Positions 18,302 to 27,155 of a DNA stretch of 64,000 nucleotides are shown piece by piece (the first letter of the stretch is position 1; every line of letters starts with the position of its first letter). The notes below the pieces were generated by a model, which searched no databases, had not been told where the DNA came from, and saw only the letters and a list, made by a program, of their open reading frames with translations. The stretch comes from CALCKU01 sp964607445. GTDB taxonomy: Bacteria; Pseudomonadota; Alphaproteobacteria; Caulobacterales; Maricaulaceae. The stretch covers positions 16,041-80,040 of the forward strand of contig CAZSKN010000010.1 of the NCBI GenBank assembly GCA_964607445.1. Direction: 5' to 3'. The translations under genes were made by a program, and so were the position numbers.

Positions 18302-19270
18302 ATGGCACGGGCGAAAATAGCATTAATCGGCGCAGGCATGATCGGCGGAACATTAGCTCACATTGCAGCGCGCGAGGAATTAGGTGATGTAGTTCTTTTT
18401 GATATTTTTGAAGGCACAGCCAAAGGCAAGGCTCTCGACCTCAATGAAGCCACAACAGTATTCGGTAAAGACAGCCGTCTTAAAGGCACGAATGACTACG
18501 CAGATATTGCGGGGGCCGATGTCTGTATCATCACGGCTGGATTTCCGCGCAAGCCCGGTATGGACCGCAAAGACCTTGTGGGTAAAAATCTCGGCGTGAT
18601 CAAACAGGTCGCGGAAGGCATTAAACAATATGCCCCGAAAGCCTTTGTCATCTGTATTACCAATCCGCTGGATGCGATGGTCTGGGCCTTGCAAAAGTTC
18701 TCCGGCCTGCAACCGCGTAAAGTTGTCGGCATGGCCGGCGTGCTGGACAGCGCGCGGTTCCGTTATTTTCTCGCTGACGAGTTTCAATGTTCCGTTCAAG
18801 ACGTGCATGCGTCCGTTCTGGGCGGTCACGGCGATACAATGGTTCCGCTGATCCGCTACTCGACAGTGAACGGCGTGCCTTTGCCTGACATGATTAAAAT
18901 GAAATGGACGACACAGGAAAAGATCGACGCGATTGTCGAGCGCACACGTAAAGGCGGCGGCGAGATTGTCGCCCTGTTAGGCAATGGCTCTGCCTATTAC
19001 GCACCGGCCGAAAGCGCGATCGAAATGGCGACCAGCTATCTGCGAGATAAAAAGCGTATCCTGCCATGTGCGGTACGGCTAAGTGGCCAGATCGCTGGCG
19101 TGCGAGGTCTTTATGTCGGCGCTCCGGCTATGATCGGGGCGCGCGGTGTTGAAAAAGTCATGAACCTGCGCTTAAAAGCCAATGAACGCGAAATGTTTAT
19201 GAAATCTGTCGCGGCGGTTGAAAAGATCATCGCCGAATGTCAGGACATGGAACCTGAACTGCGCGATTAG
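18302..19270 (+). CDS. mdh: malate dehydrogenase
   Basis: NAD-dependent malate dehydrogenase of the LDH-like type found in alphaproteobacteria, converting malate to oxaloacetate. The N-terminal dinucleotide-binding motif is IGAGMIGG. The substrate-binding arginine loop (GFPRKPGMDRKD), the ITNPLDAMV segment and the catalytic GGHGDTMVPL (His/Asp relay) are intact. The 322 residues are normal. A strong AAGGAG site lies 6 bases before the ATG, and a perfect 9-bp terminator hairpin follows, so mdh is probably transcribed alone or after zapE. In many relatives mdh heads the suc operon; here the two are separated by several kilobases and point in opposite directions. Confidence 0.97.
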   Translation: MARAKIALIGAGMIGGTLAHIAAREELGDVVLFDIFEGTAKGKALDLNEATTVFGKDSRLKGTNDYADIAGADVCIITAGFPRKPGMDRKDLVGKNLGVIKQVAEGIKQYAPKAFVICITNPLDAMVWALQKFSGLQPRKVVGMAGVLDSARFRYFLADEFQCSVQDVHASVLGGHGDTMVPLIRYSTVNGVPLPDMIKMKWTTQEKIDAIVERTRKGGGEIVALLGNGSAYYAPAESAIEMATSYLRDKKRILPCAVRLSGQIAGVRGLYVGAPAMIGARGVEKVMNLRLKANEREMFMKSVAAVEKIIAECQDMEPELRD

Positions 19271-19297
19271 CGGGTGACATTCACGCCAACGGCCCCC

Positions 19298-19322
19298 AAA
19301 CCCGCCTTTCCACGGCGGGTTT
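19298..19322 (+). terminator. intrinsic terminator of mdh
   Basis: AAACCCGCC (19298-19306), loop TTTCCAC, GGCGGGTTT (19314-19322) make a perfect 9-bp stem 27 bases after the mdh stop, with a G/C-rich core and a short T tail. It is the clearest terminator in the window. Confidence 0.75.
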
Positions 19323-19339
19323 AATCTGAAACCTTCATT

Positions 19340-19870
19340 ATGAAGCCTATTCTTGAAACAGAGCGCCTGATTTTACGCGAGGTTGACCCCGAGCGGGATT
19401 TCGAGATTTGGGCAGATTGTTTCGGCGATAAAGAAACCATGCGGGGCTTAGGCGGTGGGCCGGGTATGACCCGCGCGCAGGCGTGGCGACATATGGCGAC
19501 GGTTATCGGCCATCAGAAAATACGGGGGTATAGTTTTTATTCTGTGATTGAAAAATCCAGCGAAGCTTGGGTCGGGCGTGTCGGCTTATGGTATCCTGAA
19601 GCATGGCCAGACCGCGAAGTCGGGTGGACTATTCACCGCGATCATTGGCGCAAGGGCTTTGCCAAAGAGGCCTCTCGCGCCTGTATTGACTATGCTTTTG
19701 ACGTCATGGGTTGGACACGCGTCGTCCACACAATTGCCAAGGATAATATTGCCAGTATCAGGACGGCAGAAAGTCTCGGCTCACAGCTTTTATATGAGGT
19801 TGACGAGATTCCGGCGATTTCGACAGAACCGCATTTCGTCTATGGTCAAGATAAGCAATCTTTGCATTAA
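19340..19870 (+). CDS. GNAT family N-acetyltransferase (RimJ/RimL-like)
   Basis: Acetyl-CoA-dependent N-acetyltransferase of the RimJ/RimL branch. It opens with the usual ETERLILREV, and the acetyl-CoA-binding beta4-alpha3 region is seen as VGWTIHRDHWRKGFAKEAS near 93-111 (in place of the more usual RGxGxA). NIASIRTAESLG near 142-153 is the typical C-terminal motif. The 176 residues are normal. The acceptor is unknown; relatives modify ribosomal proteins or small molecules. Its stop codon overlaps the stop codon of the convergent EamA transporter gene by 4 bases. It lies just after the mdh terminator. Confidence 0.85.
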   Translation: MKPILETERLILREVDPERDFEIWADCFGDKETMRGLGGGPGMTRAQAWRHMATVIGHQKIRGYSFYSVIEKSSEAWVGRVGLWYPEAWPDREVGWTIHRDHWRKGFAKEASRACIDYAFDVMGWTRVVHTIAKDNIASIRTAESLGSQLLYEVDEIPAISTEPHFVYGQDKQSLH

Positions 19871-20742
19871 AACGAAGCCGCATCGCGCTTTTGGCGGGCA
19901 CCCAAGGCTTGATAGCTCACACCGGCCAGTACAATAGCCCCTCCAATCAAAGTTATTAGACTGGGTATTTCGTTGAGAAAAATCCAGACCCAGATCGGCC
20001 CCAGCACAACTTCGAGCAGGGCGAGGATTGATACTTGCGCTGCGGGAACATGACGCGCGCCCGTCATCACTAGAACCGTGCCAAGCCCTACCTGAAAAAT
20101 CCCCAATCCGAGACAAATGAGCAAATCTTTTTGCGTTACAAAAAAACCGTCGATTAAGGGCAGCATCAAGATAAGGGTCAACACAGCGTTTAGCGTACAT
20201 ATTAAAATTATATTGGCCGCGGGTATCGTCCGTATAGTGACAATAGCCGCCGCGTAACACATCGCCATCATAAGTGCGAAAGCCATGCCGATAACCCCGT
20301 CCCCGCTCATATTGGTTCCAAAAATAATCGAAACACCCGTCACGGCAATGAGCATGGCCAAAGCGGTTCTGCGATCAATTTTTTCTTTGAGGCAAACCCA
20401 TGCCATTGCAGCTGCGATAAGCGGGGTGAGCGAGATAAAAAAGATAGCATTCGCAATCAGGGTAAATTGAAATGACATAATCAAAAAGAAGCCCGACATC
20501 GCCATAACAACCGCGGCAAACCAACCCCGCCATGTCAGCGATACAAATTCGGTCTTAATCGATTTTTTTCGCAAAATTAAAAAGATGAATGCGAAAAATA
20601 TAAATTGTGAAACCGCGCGGTAAAACGCAATTTGCGGCCCTGTGGCCGCGTCCAGACTCCGGTCGGCTATGCCAAGGGATGACAAGCAAACACCCCCGAG
20701 TATAATCATGACGACGGAGCGATTGTAATCTGACATTGTCAT
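19867..20742 (-). CDS. EamA family (DMT superfamily) transporter
   Basis: Inner-membrane transporter of the drug/metabolite superfamily with ten predicted helices in two EamA repeats of about 140 residues. The second repeat begins near residue 150 (GVIGMAFALMMAMCYAAAIV). The substrate is unknown; relatives export amino acids, nucleosides or purines. The 291 residues are typical. Both ATGs at 20742 and 20736 are possible; AAGGTG lies 4 or 10 bases upstream, so the second may be the real start. The 3' end overlaps the GNAT gene, tail to tail. Confidence 0.88.
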   Translation of the reverse strand: MTMSDYNRSVVMIILGGVCLSSLGIADRSLDAATGPQIAFYRAVSQFIFFAFIFLILRKKSIKTEFVSLTWRGWFAAVVMAMSGFFLIMSFQFTLIANAIFFISLTPLIAAAMAWVCLKEKIDRRTALAMLIAVTGVSIIFGTNMSGDGVIGMAFALMMAMCYAAAIVTIRTIPAANIILICTLNAVLTLILMLPLIDGFFVTQKDLLICLGLGIFQVGLGTVLVMTGARHVPAAQVSILALLEVVLGPIWVWIFLNEIPSLITLIGGAIVLAGVSYQALGARQKRDAASF

Positions 20743-20933
20743 TTCACCTTATAGGCTGTGCCGAGCTTCACCGTATTTCATATGCGTAGATACGAAATAG
20801 CCTGTTCCCCGATTAAAACCAATTTGAAGATATCATGCCACGCGGCTTGATTTCAAAAATTCGACAAAGCTATGCAGGTTTCATGACCGGCAAATGGGTA
20901 CAATGAAATTTTCCGTAAGATAGCCCGTCAAAG

Positions 20934-22181
20934 CTAGGCCGTCTCAAGCTCAAAGGCATTATGAAGCGCACGCACGGCCAGTTCGGTATATTCCGCGTCA
21001 ATCAGAACGGAGATTTTAATTTCAGATGTGGCGATAACCTCGACATTAATGCCGCGTTCGGCCAAGGCTTCAAACATGGTTTGAGCCACACCCGTATGAG
21101 AACGCATGCCAATCCCCACAATAGAGACTTTCGTCACATTCGAGTCTGATTTTATGTTTTCAAATCCTATTTCCGACTTCACACTGTCTAAGGCCGCCAG
21201 CGCTTTCTCCAGATCACGCTTCCCGACTGTGAAGGTCAAATTCGCCGCATTATCAGAGCGCGAAATACCCTGCACAATCATGTCGACACTCACATTAGCT
21301 TCCGACATGGCCCGGCAGACTTGGGCGACCATGCCCGGCTTATCGACAAGTTTTAGCAAGGTAATTTGCGCCTCATCGCGCGAATAGGCTACGCCGCTTA
21401 CAACACGTTCTTCCATAGTTTCATCCTCTTTACAGACAAGTGTGCCGGGATTATCCGCCCCGACTTCGGCCATCGACGTAAGTACACGAATAGGCAGATC
21501 ATTATTCATCGCCAGTTCCACAGAGCGCGTCTGTAAAACCTTGGCCCCTAATGAGGCCAGTTCCAGCATTTCTTCAAACGCAATACGATTCAAGCGCCGC
21601 GCACCCTCAACAATACGCGGATCCGTAGTGTAGATACCGTCCACATCCGTATAAATATCACAGCGGTCGGCATTGAGTGCCACCGCTAAAGCCACAGCCG
21701 ATGTATCAGATCCGCCGCGCCCCAGTGTCGAAATGCGCCCGTCATCGCTAATCCCCTGAAATCCGGCGACGACTGCGACATTGCCGGTCCTCAAAGACGC
21801 ATCAAGCGCCGCATCTTCAATAGCCGCGATACGCGCTTTTGAATGGGCCATATCGGTCTTGAGCGGGATTTGCCACCCCAGCCAAGACCGCGCCTTTACC
21901 CCGCGACGGCGCAGGGCAATCGCAAGTAATCCCGAGGTGACCTGTTCGCCGGACGAGACAATCGCGTCATATTCATCTTCAATCGCGCCGCCTGTATCCG
22001 CATCCCCATCCAGCGCATCGACAAAGCCGACAAGACGGTTGGTTTCCCCCGACATGGCCGACACCACCACAGCCACTTCGTGACCTTGTGACACCTCGGC
22101 TGCAACCAAAGCCGCGACATGCCGGATGCGGTCTAAATTTGCGACAGATGTGCCACCGAATTTCATGACAATACGCGTCAT
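20934..22181 (-). CDS. lysC: aspartate kinase
   Basis: First enzyme of the aspartate pathway (lysine, threonine, methionine, diaminopimelate). The kinase domain starts with KFGGTSV, and GRGGSDTSAVALA near 158-170 forms part of the nucleotide and substrate site. Two ACT domains occupy about residues 265-415 and are the feedback site for lysine and/or threonine. The ATG at 22181 has AGGG upstream at a 6-base spacing; a TTG two codons earlier is less likely. It is a monocistronic gene on the minus strand. The length of 415 residues matches the monofunctional form. Confidence 0.96.
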   Translation of the reverse strand: MTRIVMKFGGTSVANLDRIRHVAALVAAEVSQGHEVAVVVSAMSGETNRLVGFVDALDGDADTGGAIEDEYDAIVSSGEQVTSGLLAIALRRRGVKARSWLGWQIPLKTDMAHSKARIAAIEDAALDASLRTGNVAVVAGFQGISDDGRISTLGRGGSDTSAVALAVALNADRCDIYTDVDGIYTTDPRIVEGARRLNRIAFEEMLELASLGAKVLQTRSVELAMNNDLPIRVLTSMAEVGADNPGTLVCKEDETMEERVVSGVAYSRDEAQITLLKLVDKPGMVAQVCRAMSEANVSVDMIVQGISRSDNAANLTFTVGKRDLEKALAALDSVKSEIGFENIKSDSNVTKVSIVGIGMRSHTGVAQTMFEALAERGINVEVIATSEIKISVLIDAEYTELAVRALHNAFELETA

Positions 22182-22187
22182 AACCAA

Positions 22188-22459
22188 CCCTAGTTAAATT
22201 CAAGCAGCGCTTTTACGCCGCCCTAGGCCCAGACGCAATAGGGAGTTTTAACAGACACAATATTGGGTTTAAAAACAACGCAACATCTTCTCCTGCCTCT
22301 CGATCCATTATATTGATTTGACATTTAAAGCCGGTCTCAACACAGGCTCAAGGCCAGAACACACCTATGTTGAGACCCAGACCAAATATGATATTTACTA
22401 TTAAGCCGGCTTGAGGTTAAACCCGTTAGACGATTACAGCTAATCTTTACGGAGTTCGT
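22188..22459. promoter_or_regulatory. divergent intergenic region between lysC and folD, with perfect 10-bp inverted repeat
   Basis: About 270 bases between divergent lysC and folD. It contains GGTCTCAACA (22333-22342) and its exact reverse complement TGTTGAGACC (22368-22377), separated by 25 bases. A second, shorter related pair is visible nearby (GGCTCAAGG and CCGGCTTGAGG). In RNA this could form a hairpin in a folD leader; in DNA it could be a two-site operator. I could not match it to a known riboswitch consensus by eye. Confidence 0.4.
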
Positions 22460-23347
22460 ATGCCCGCCACACCTATTGACGGAAAAGCCTATGCCGCAGG
22501 CCTGCGCACGCGCATTGCGCGAGCTGTAAAAACGCTACCGGGCCAACCGACACTTGCCGTTGTGCTTGTCGGTGACGACCCGGCCAGCCATGTCTATGTT
22601 CGCAATAAAATTAAATTCACCAAAGAAACAGGCATGCGCTCCCTTGAGCACAAGCTGGAGGCGGACGTGTCCCAGGAGACGGTCATCAAAACGGTACGCG
22701 CCCTTAATGCCGACCCCGAGGTTGACGGTATATTAGTACAATTACCCTTGCCCGGTAACATGAATGCAGAAAAGGTGATAGCCAATATCGACCCTGACAA
22801 AGATGTAGACGGCTTAACAGAAGCCTCTGCTGGCCGTCTGTCTTTGGGTAAAGACGGCTTGCGTCCCTGCACGCCTACAGGCTGTGTCATGCTAGCCAAG
22901 GATGCCTTAGGAGATTTATCAGGCAAAAACTGTGTTATCCTCGGGCGTTCCATTCTGGTCGGCAAGCCGGCGGCGCTTTTGTTTCTTGAACAAAATTGCA
23001 CTGTGACCATCGCACATTCGCGCACCCAGAACATTGAAGCGGTATGCCGAAAGGCCGATATTCTTGTTCCGGCTGTCGGACGGCCGGAAATGGTCAAAGC
23101 CGATTGGGTCAAACCTGGAGCCTGTGTTATTGATGTTGGGATCAACCGAATCCCCAATCCTAAAAAACCCGGAAAAACCAAATTGGTCGGGGATGTTGAT
23201 TTTGACGCGGTGAATTCTGTGGCCGGCTCGCTTACACCGGTGCCGGGCGGTGTCGGCCCCATGACGATTGCCTGTCTGCTGCGAAATACCGTTATAGCGG
23301 CCTGCCAACGGCGGGGATGGGACAGCCCTAAGCTTCTTGATTTTTAA
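22460..23347 (+). CDS. folD: bifunctional methylenetetrahydrofolate dehydrogenase / methenyltetrahydrofolate cyclohydrolase
   Basis: NADP-dependent one-carbon enzyme that interconverts 5,10-methylene-, 5,10-methenyl- and 10-formyl-tetrahydrofolate. The signature VGDDPASHVYVRNKIK near 37-52 includes the catalytic Tyr and Lys. DGILVQLPLP near 94-103 and GRSILVGKPAALLF near 167-180 are the substrate and NADP sites. The C-terminal PVPGGVGPMTIACLL is intact. The 295 residues are normal. An ACGGAG ribosome site precedes the ATG. The upstream region is structured (inverted repeats), which suggests regulation. Confidence 0.97.
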   Translation: MPATPIDGKAYAAGLRTRIARAVKTLPGQPTLAVVLVGDDPASHVYVRNKIKFTKETGMRSLEHKLEADVSQETVIKTVRALNADPEVDGILVQLPLPGNMNAEKVIANIDPDKDVDGLTEASAGRLSLGKDGLRPCTPTGCVMLAKDALGDLSGKNCVILGRSILVGKPAALLFLEQNCTVTIAHSRTQNIEAVCRKADILVPAVGRPEMVKADWVKPGACVIDVGINRIPNPKKPGKTKLVGDVDFDAVNSVAGSLTPVPGGVGPMTIACLLRNTVIAACQRRGWDSPKLLDF

Positions 23348-23439
23348 TTTATTCCACCTGCCAGCGATTAAAGTCTATAAATACCAGAAAAATCAGATAT
23401 AAGAGCCCCGAAATTATAGGCACTATCAGGAATTGAGCC

Positions 23440-24954
23440 TTGGACACTATATTTGACCTTTTAATCATTGGGGGCGGCATTAATGGCACCGCTATAGCCC
23501 GCGACGCCGCCGGGCGGGGCCTATCGGTTTTACTCTGTGAGAAAGACGATCTTGCCACTCATACGTCCTCTGCAAGTACCAAGTTGATCCACGGCGGCCT
23601 GCGCTACCTTGAATATTACGAATTCAGGCTGGTCAGAGAAGCGTTAAAAGAACGCGAGGTTTTACTTCGCGCCGCGCCGCATATCATCTGGCCAATGCGC
23701 TTTGTCCTGCCTTATGATAAAGGCCTGCGCCCGGCTTGGCTTTTAAGATTGGGCCTATTCTTTTACGATTATATGGGCGGACGGAAACTCTTGCCTCCGA
23801 CAAAGACCGTAAAACTTAACGCCAAAGCTCATGAAAATATATTGGAAAAACGCCTGACCTTCGGGTTTGAATATTCCGACTGTTGGGTCGAAGATGCACG
23901 ACTTGTTGTGTTAAACGCAATGGATGCCCGTAATCACGGCGCCGATATCCGTACCCGGTCTGAAGTGAAAGACTTATCTGTTGCGGACGGCCTATACACG
24001 GCACATATTCACACCTTAACGGGCACGACCGAACAGGTTAAAGCCAGAGCTGTGGTCAATTCCGCCGGCCCATGGGTAGAAGAGGTCTTGTATAAATTGC
24101 ACCGCGGTAAAAATGATGCCGGCCTACGTCTGATCAAGGGCAGCCATATTGTCACAAAAAAATTATACGAGGGCGATCATAGCTATATTTTCCAAAACGC
24201 GGATAATCGTATTATTTTCGCCATCCCCTATGAAGGTGAATATACGCTCATCGGCACCACGGATGTACCCTATACGGCGCGTTTGGGCGACGTTAAAATT
24301 TCGGAAAAAGAAATTTCATATCTGTGTGCATGCGCGAATGAATATTTCGAAAAGGATATAAGCCCGGAAGATGTTGTCTGGACCTATTCAGGGGTCCGAC
24401 CTCTATATGACGATAAAAGCGCAAATGCTGCCGCCGTGACACGGGATTATGTTCTCGACATTGACGAATTTACCAAAGGTGCGCCTTTTATGTCGATCTA
24501 TGGGGGTAAGATTACAACCTCCAGAAAACTGGCTGAACATGCGATGGAAAAATTACACCCCTTTTTAACCCCGGACAAAACAGCGTGGACCCGCACGGCA
24601 AGCCTGCCGGGTGGAGATATTGCGAATGCGGATTTCGACGGCTTTAAAAGCCGGATGACATTGCAATATCCATGGCTCGATCCCACGTTACTACACCGTC
24701 TCGCGCGCAGCTACGGAACACATATGCAAGATGTATTAGGCCCGTCCAAGACAATGTCTGATCTGGGCAGGCTTTTTTACAAAGGGTTATCAGAGCGCGA
24801 AGTCCGGTATTTGATAGACCGTGAATTTGTAACTTCGGCGCAAGATATTCTGTGGCGGCGATCCAAACTCGGCCTACACATGCCCGAAGATGAACGTATA
24901 GACTTCATCAACTGGTTTGATGAAACTCACACCCCTGCAAGCACCTCATCCTAA
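23440..24954 (+). CDS. glpD: aerobic glycerol-3-phosphate dehydrogenase, TTG start
   Basis: FAD-dependent, membrane-associated enzyme that oxidises glycerol-3-phosphate to dihydroxyacetone phosphate and passes electrons to ubiquinone. The FAD-binding N-terminus is DLLIIGGGINGTAIARDAAG, so the frame must begin at or before the TTG at 23440. No in-frame ATG lies between the TTG and this motif, and AGGA lies upstream. TKLIHGGLRYLEYYEFRLV near 46-64 and GGKITTSRKLAEHAMEKL near 350 are family signatures. The 504 residues are normal. It has no adjacent glpK, glpF or glpR; glpK is about 21 kb downstream. ubiG follows after 22 bases. Confidence 0.95.
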   Translation: MDTIFDLLIIGGGINGTAIARDAAGRGLSVLLCEKDDLATHTSSASTKLIHGGLRYLEYYEFRLVREALKEREVLLRAAPHIIWPMRFVLPYDKGLRPAWLLRLGLFFYDYMGGRKLLPPTKTVKLNAKAHENILEKRLTFGFEYSDCWVEDARLVVLNAMDARNHGADIRTRSEVKDLSVADGLYTAHIHTLTGTTEQVKARAVVNSAGPWVEEVLYKLHRGKNDAGLRLIKGSHIVTKKLYEGDHSYIFQNADNRIIFAIPYEGEYTLIGTTDVPYTARLGDVKISEKEISYLCACANEYFEKDISPEDVVWTYSGVRPLYDDKSANAAAVTRDYVLDIDEFTKGAPFMSIYGGKITTSRKLAEHAMEKLHPFLTPDKTAWTRTASLPGGDIANADFDGFKSRMTLQYPWLDPTLLHRLARSYGTHMQDVLGPSKTMSDLGRLFYKGLSEREVRYLIDREFVTSAQDILWRRSKLGLHMPEDERIDFINWFDETHTPASTSS

Positions 24955-24976
24955 TCATGACATGTAAAGACTGACG

Positions 24977-25741
24977 ATGTCCCATTCAGACTCTCTTCCC
25001 GAATATATATCAACCGTGAGTGTTGATCCGGCTGAAATGGAAAGCTTTGCACGAATGGCCGATGATTGGTGGAACCCGGATGGCATGTTTAAACCTCTGC
25101 ATATTATGAATGCCTTTCGGACAGATTTTATAAAGCAAACATTATGCGAGCATTTTCAACGGGACCCAGATATGGACGCCCCGTTAAAAGGGCTCAGAAT
25201 ACTTGATATTGGATGCGGCGGTGGGTTGTTATGCGAACCTATGACGCGGTTGGGCGCACAGGTTACAGGTGTCGACGCGCTCGAAAAAAACCTCAAAACG
25301 GCCAAGGCACATGCGATGCTTGACGCGCTTGATATCGATTATCGTCATGGCACGGTCGAACAGCTTGTCGCTAGCGGCGAAGCTGCATTTGACGCCGTGT
25401 TAAATATGGAAGTCATAGAACATGTCGCCAATCCCCCCGATTTCATGAAAGATTGCGGCGCAATGGTCAAAGACGGCGGGCTGATGATGTGCTCGACAAT
25501 CAATCGCACGATGAAAGCCTTTTTATTTGCTATTGTCGGGGCGGAATATGTTTTGCGTTGGCTTCCGCGCGGCACCCATCAATATGAAAAACTGGTTCGT
25601 CCCATAGAAATTAGACGCTGGTTATTAGATGCAGGCTTAACACCGGAAGACAGCCGCGGCATGAGTTTAAATCCACTCACCCAAGCATGGCGGTTTTCCG
25701 ATGATCTTAATATTAATTATGTCACAATAGCTGTAAAATAG
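24977..25741 (+). CDS. ubiG: ubiquinone biosynthesis O-methyltransferase
   Basis: S-adenosylmethionine-dependent methyltransferase that performs both O-methylations in ubiquinone synthesis. The SAM motif I is LDIGCGGGLLCEP near 74-86, followed by VTGVDALEKNL. The N-terminal MADDWWNPDGMFKPLH and the C-terminal GMSLNPLTQAW are typical of UbiG. The 254 residues are normal. It is 22 bases downstream of glpD on the same strand and may be co-transcribed; GlpD donates electrons to ubiquinone, a plausible but unproven link. In related genomes ubiG lies close to lysC and to the DUF1178/nitrilase/grx/comF genes, as here. Confidence 0.96.
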   Translation: MSHSDSLPEYISTVSVDPAEMESFARMADDWWNPDGMFKPLHIMNAFRTDFIKQTLCEHFQRDPDMDAPLKGLRILDIGCGGGLLCEPMTRLGAQVTGVDALEKNLKTAKAHAMLDALDIDYRHGTVEQLVASGEAAFDAVLNMEVIEHVANPPDFMKDCGAMVKDGGLMMCSTINRTMKAFLFAIVGAEYVLRWLPRGTHQYEKLVRPIEIRRWLLDAGLTPEDSRGMSLNPLTQAWRFSDDLNINYVTIAVK

Positions 25742-25824
25742 ACCGCCAAGTCCGGAACGCCAGTTCGCGGCTATATCGCCTAAATCCATAACAGTTTTGT
25801 AACCCATTCGTAAGCTTGTCGTAG

Positions 25825-25853
25825 GTCACAGGGTTTTAAACACTCTATATAAT
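25825..25853 (+). promoter_or_regulatory. putative sigma-70 promoter of the ParB-like gene
   Basis: GTCACA (25825-25830, four of six matches to TTGACA) and TATAAT (25848-25853, perfect) are separated by exactly 17 bases. The start of the ParB-like gene lies about 105 bases downstream, leaving an untranslated leader of roughly 95 bases. The match is good but unproven. Confidence 0.45.
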
Positions 25854-25959
25854 CACGCAGTCTGAATAAGCGTGAGTCCGATTTCCAGGCGGTATCGTAT
25901 AGTATCGGTTTGAATGTGAGTGAATTGGCGGGTCATCGAACATTAAGTTGGAGCCCAAT

Positions 25960-26718
25960 ATGACATATACCCCCTTGCTTGCCCCCCCTCAGGTCGCGGC
26001 ATTATCTCAATATAGGGTCGCAAGATCACCTATTTTTTATGGCGAGACGCTCGAAGAGATAAAATGTCTGGAACGAGCGATCGCACGTTTCGGGCTTTTA
26101 ACGCCCCTGTGCGTTATGCCTGTCAATCAAACGCTCTTGATTATAGAAGGTAAAAAACGCTTTGCGGCCCTGCGGCGTATGCAGGCTAAAGGCACATTAC
26201 CACAGGATTTGCGCCAAATTCCATACATTGTACTCAAGACGGATAGCGCCCGCCCCTCCCGCCTGAACGCGCCCTGTAGGACCCGTCCACACGCCAGAGC
26301 TTCAATCCCCAAGCTTTCGCATAATCGTGAGCAATATCAACAGGTAAGACAGCTCTGGAAAGCGGGGCATACCCCCGTAGACATTGCGACATCCCTTTAT
26401 ATTTCAAAAGCCTGCGTCAGTGAAATATTATCCGTCACACACCTCAGCCCACAGTTGAAATCATCCTATTTTGAGGGTCATTTAACCCGGTCTCAGGCCA
26501 AAGCCCTCGCGACCTTAGCCGATCATGGCCTGCAAAACGCCGTGCGTAGTTTTTTAGGGCCATTTGCGCAAGACACAGAAATCTTACACACCATAGCCCG
26601 TATGCCAGCGGCGTTAAGGTCTGAGTTTGAAAACAATGTCGCACAGCCCATGGAAACAGATTCCATGGCGACATATCCCATAGAAACATCGCGCCCGCCT
26701 TTAAAGCGCGCAGCCTAA
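25960..26718 (+). CDS. orphan ParB-like DNA-binding protein
   Basis: Relative of the ParB/RepB/Spo0J family with 252 residues. The N-terminal ParB/Srx-like part is recognisable (LERAIARFGLLTPLCVMPV, then IIEGKKRFAALRRMQAKG in place of the canonical GERR box). A helix-turn-helix follows (GHTPVDIATSLYISKACVSE) with the typical LSPQLK...HLTRSQAKALATL continuation. It has no parA partner, no adjacent parS-like cluster that I could see and a short C-terminus, so chromosome partition is unlikely to be its role. A GGAG site 6 bases upstream supports the ATG at 25960; a TTG at 25948 is in frame. It may be a transcriptional regulator. Its stop overlaps the DUF1178 stop. Confidence 0.75.
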   Translation: MTYTPLLAPPQVAALSQYRVARSPIFYGETLEEIKCLERAIARFGLLTPLCVMPVNQTLLIIEGKKRFAALRRMQAKGTLPQDLRQIPYIVLKTDSARPSRLNAPCRTRPHARASIPKLSHNREQYQQVRQLWKAGHTPVDIATSLYISKACVSEILSVTHLSPQLKSSYFEGHLTRSQAKALATLADHGLQNAVRSFLGPFAQDTEILHTIARMPAALRSEFENNVAQPMETDSMATYPIETSRPPLKRAA

Positions 26719-27155
26719 TTAAGCTTGGTTTTGGTTTTCGGTGACAAGTGTTCAGGCAAGGCCGTGACATCGACGCCTTCTTGGACCAAAGCTGCCGCGT
26801 CTTGGGGTGTGGCTTCTCCGTAAATGCCGCGTTCCGGACTATCCCCATAATGGATTGCCCGGGCTTCTTGGGCAAAATTATCTCCAACATAGTCGCAATT
26901 ATCGGCAATAGTTTGTCGTATCTTATCCGCGGCCGCATGCATCATTTGCAGGCTTTGCTTTTGCTTTAACGCGGCAGCTTCTTTCTTTCGGGCGGTCGAT
27001 ATGGCGGGCGACATAATCGCTTTTTGCACCCGTGTTGCACCACAATGCGGACATTGTATTAAACCTTTGGGCGCTTGGTCGTCATAATCAGACCCTTTGG
27101 AAAACCAAATTTCAAACTCATGGTCTTTTTCACATATGAGATTATATTTAATCAT
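26715..27155 (-). CDS. DUF1178 family protein
   Basis: Small protein of a conserved, uncharacterised alphaproteobacterial family. The N-terminus MIKYNLICEKDHEFEIWF and the zinc-ribbon-like CPHCGATRVQKAIMSPAI are typical; a Cys in the first segment and the CPHC pair may bind metal. The remainder is charged and helical. The ATG at 27155 overlaps the stop codon of the upstream nitrilase gene (ATGA), indicating translational coupling; an in-frame ATG at 27164 is less likely. It is part of the comF-grxC-nitrilase-DUF1178 cluster, whose members are conserved together, but no function is known. Confidence 0.88.
   Translation of the reverse strand: MIKYNLICEKDHEFEIWFSKGSDYDDQAPKGLIQCPHCGATRVQKAIMSPAISTARKKEAAALKQKQSLQMMHAAADKIRQTIADNCDYVGDNFAQEARAIHYGDSPERGIYGEATPQDAAALVQEGVDVTALPEHLSPKTKTKLN

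Noticed and set aside
22333..22377. Inverted repeat upstream of folD considered as a tetrahydrofolate riboswitch
   Set aside because: I could not match the conserved core of the known THF classes by eye, so only an unspecified regulatory element is claimed.
25960..26718. ParB-like gene considered as a plasmid partition locus
   Set aside because: There is no ParA, replication gene or centromere cluster; flanking genes are normal chromosomal ones.
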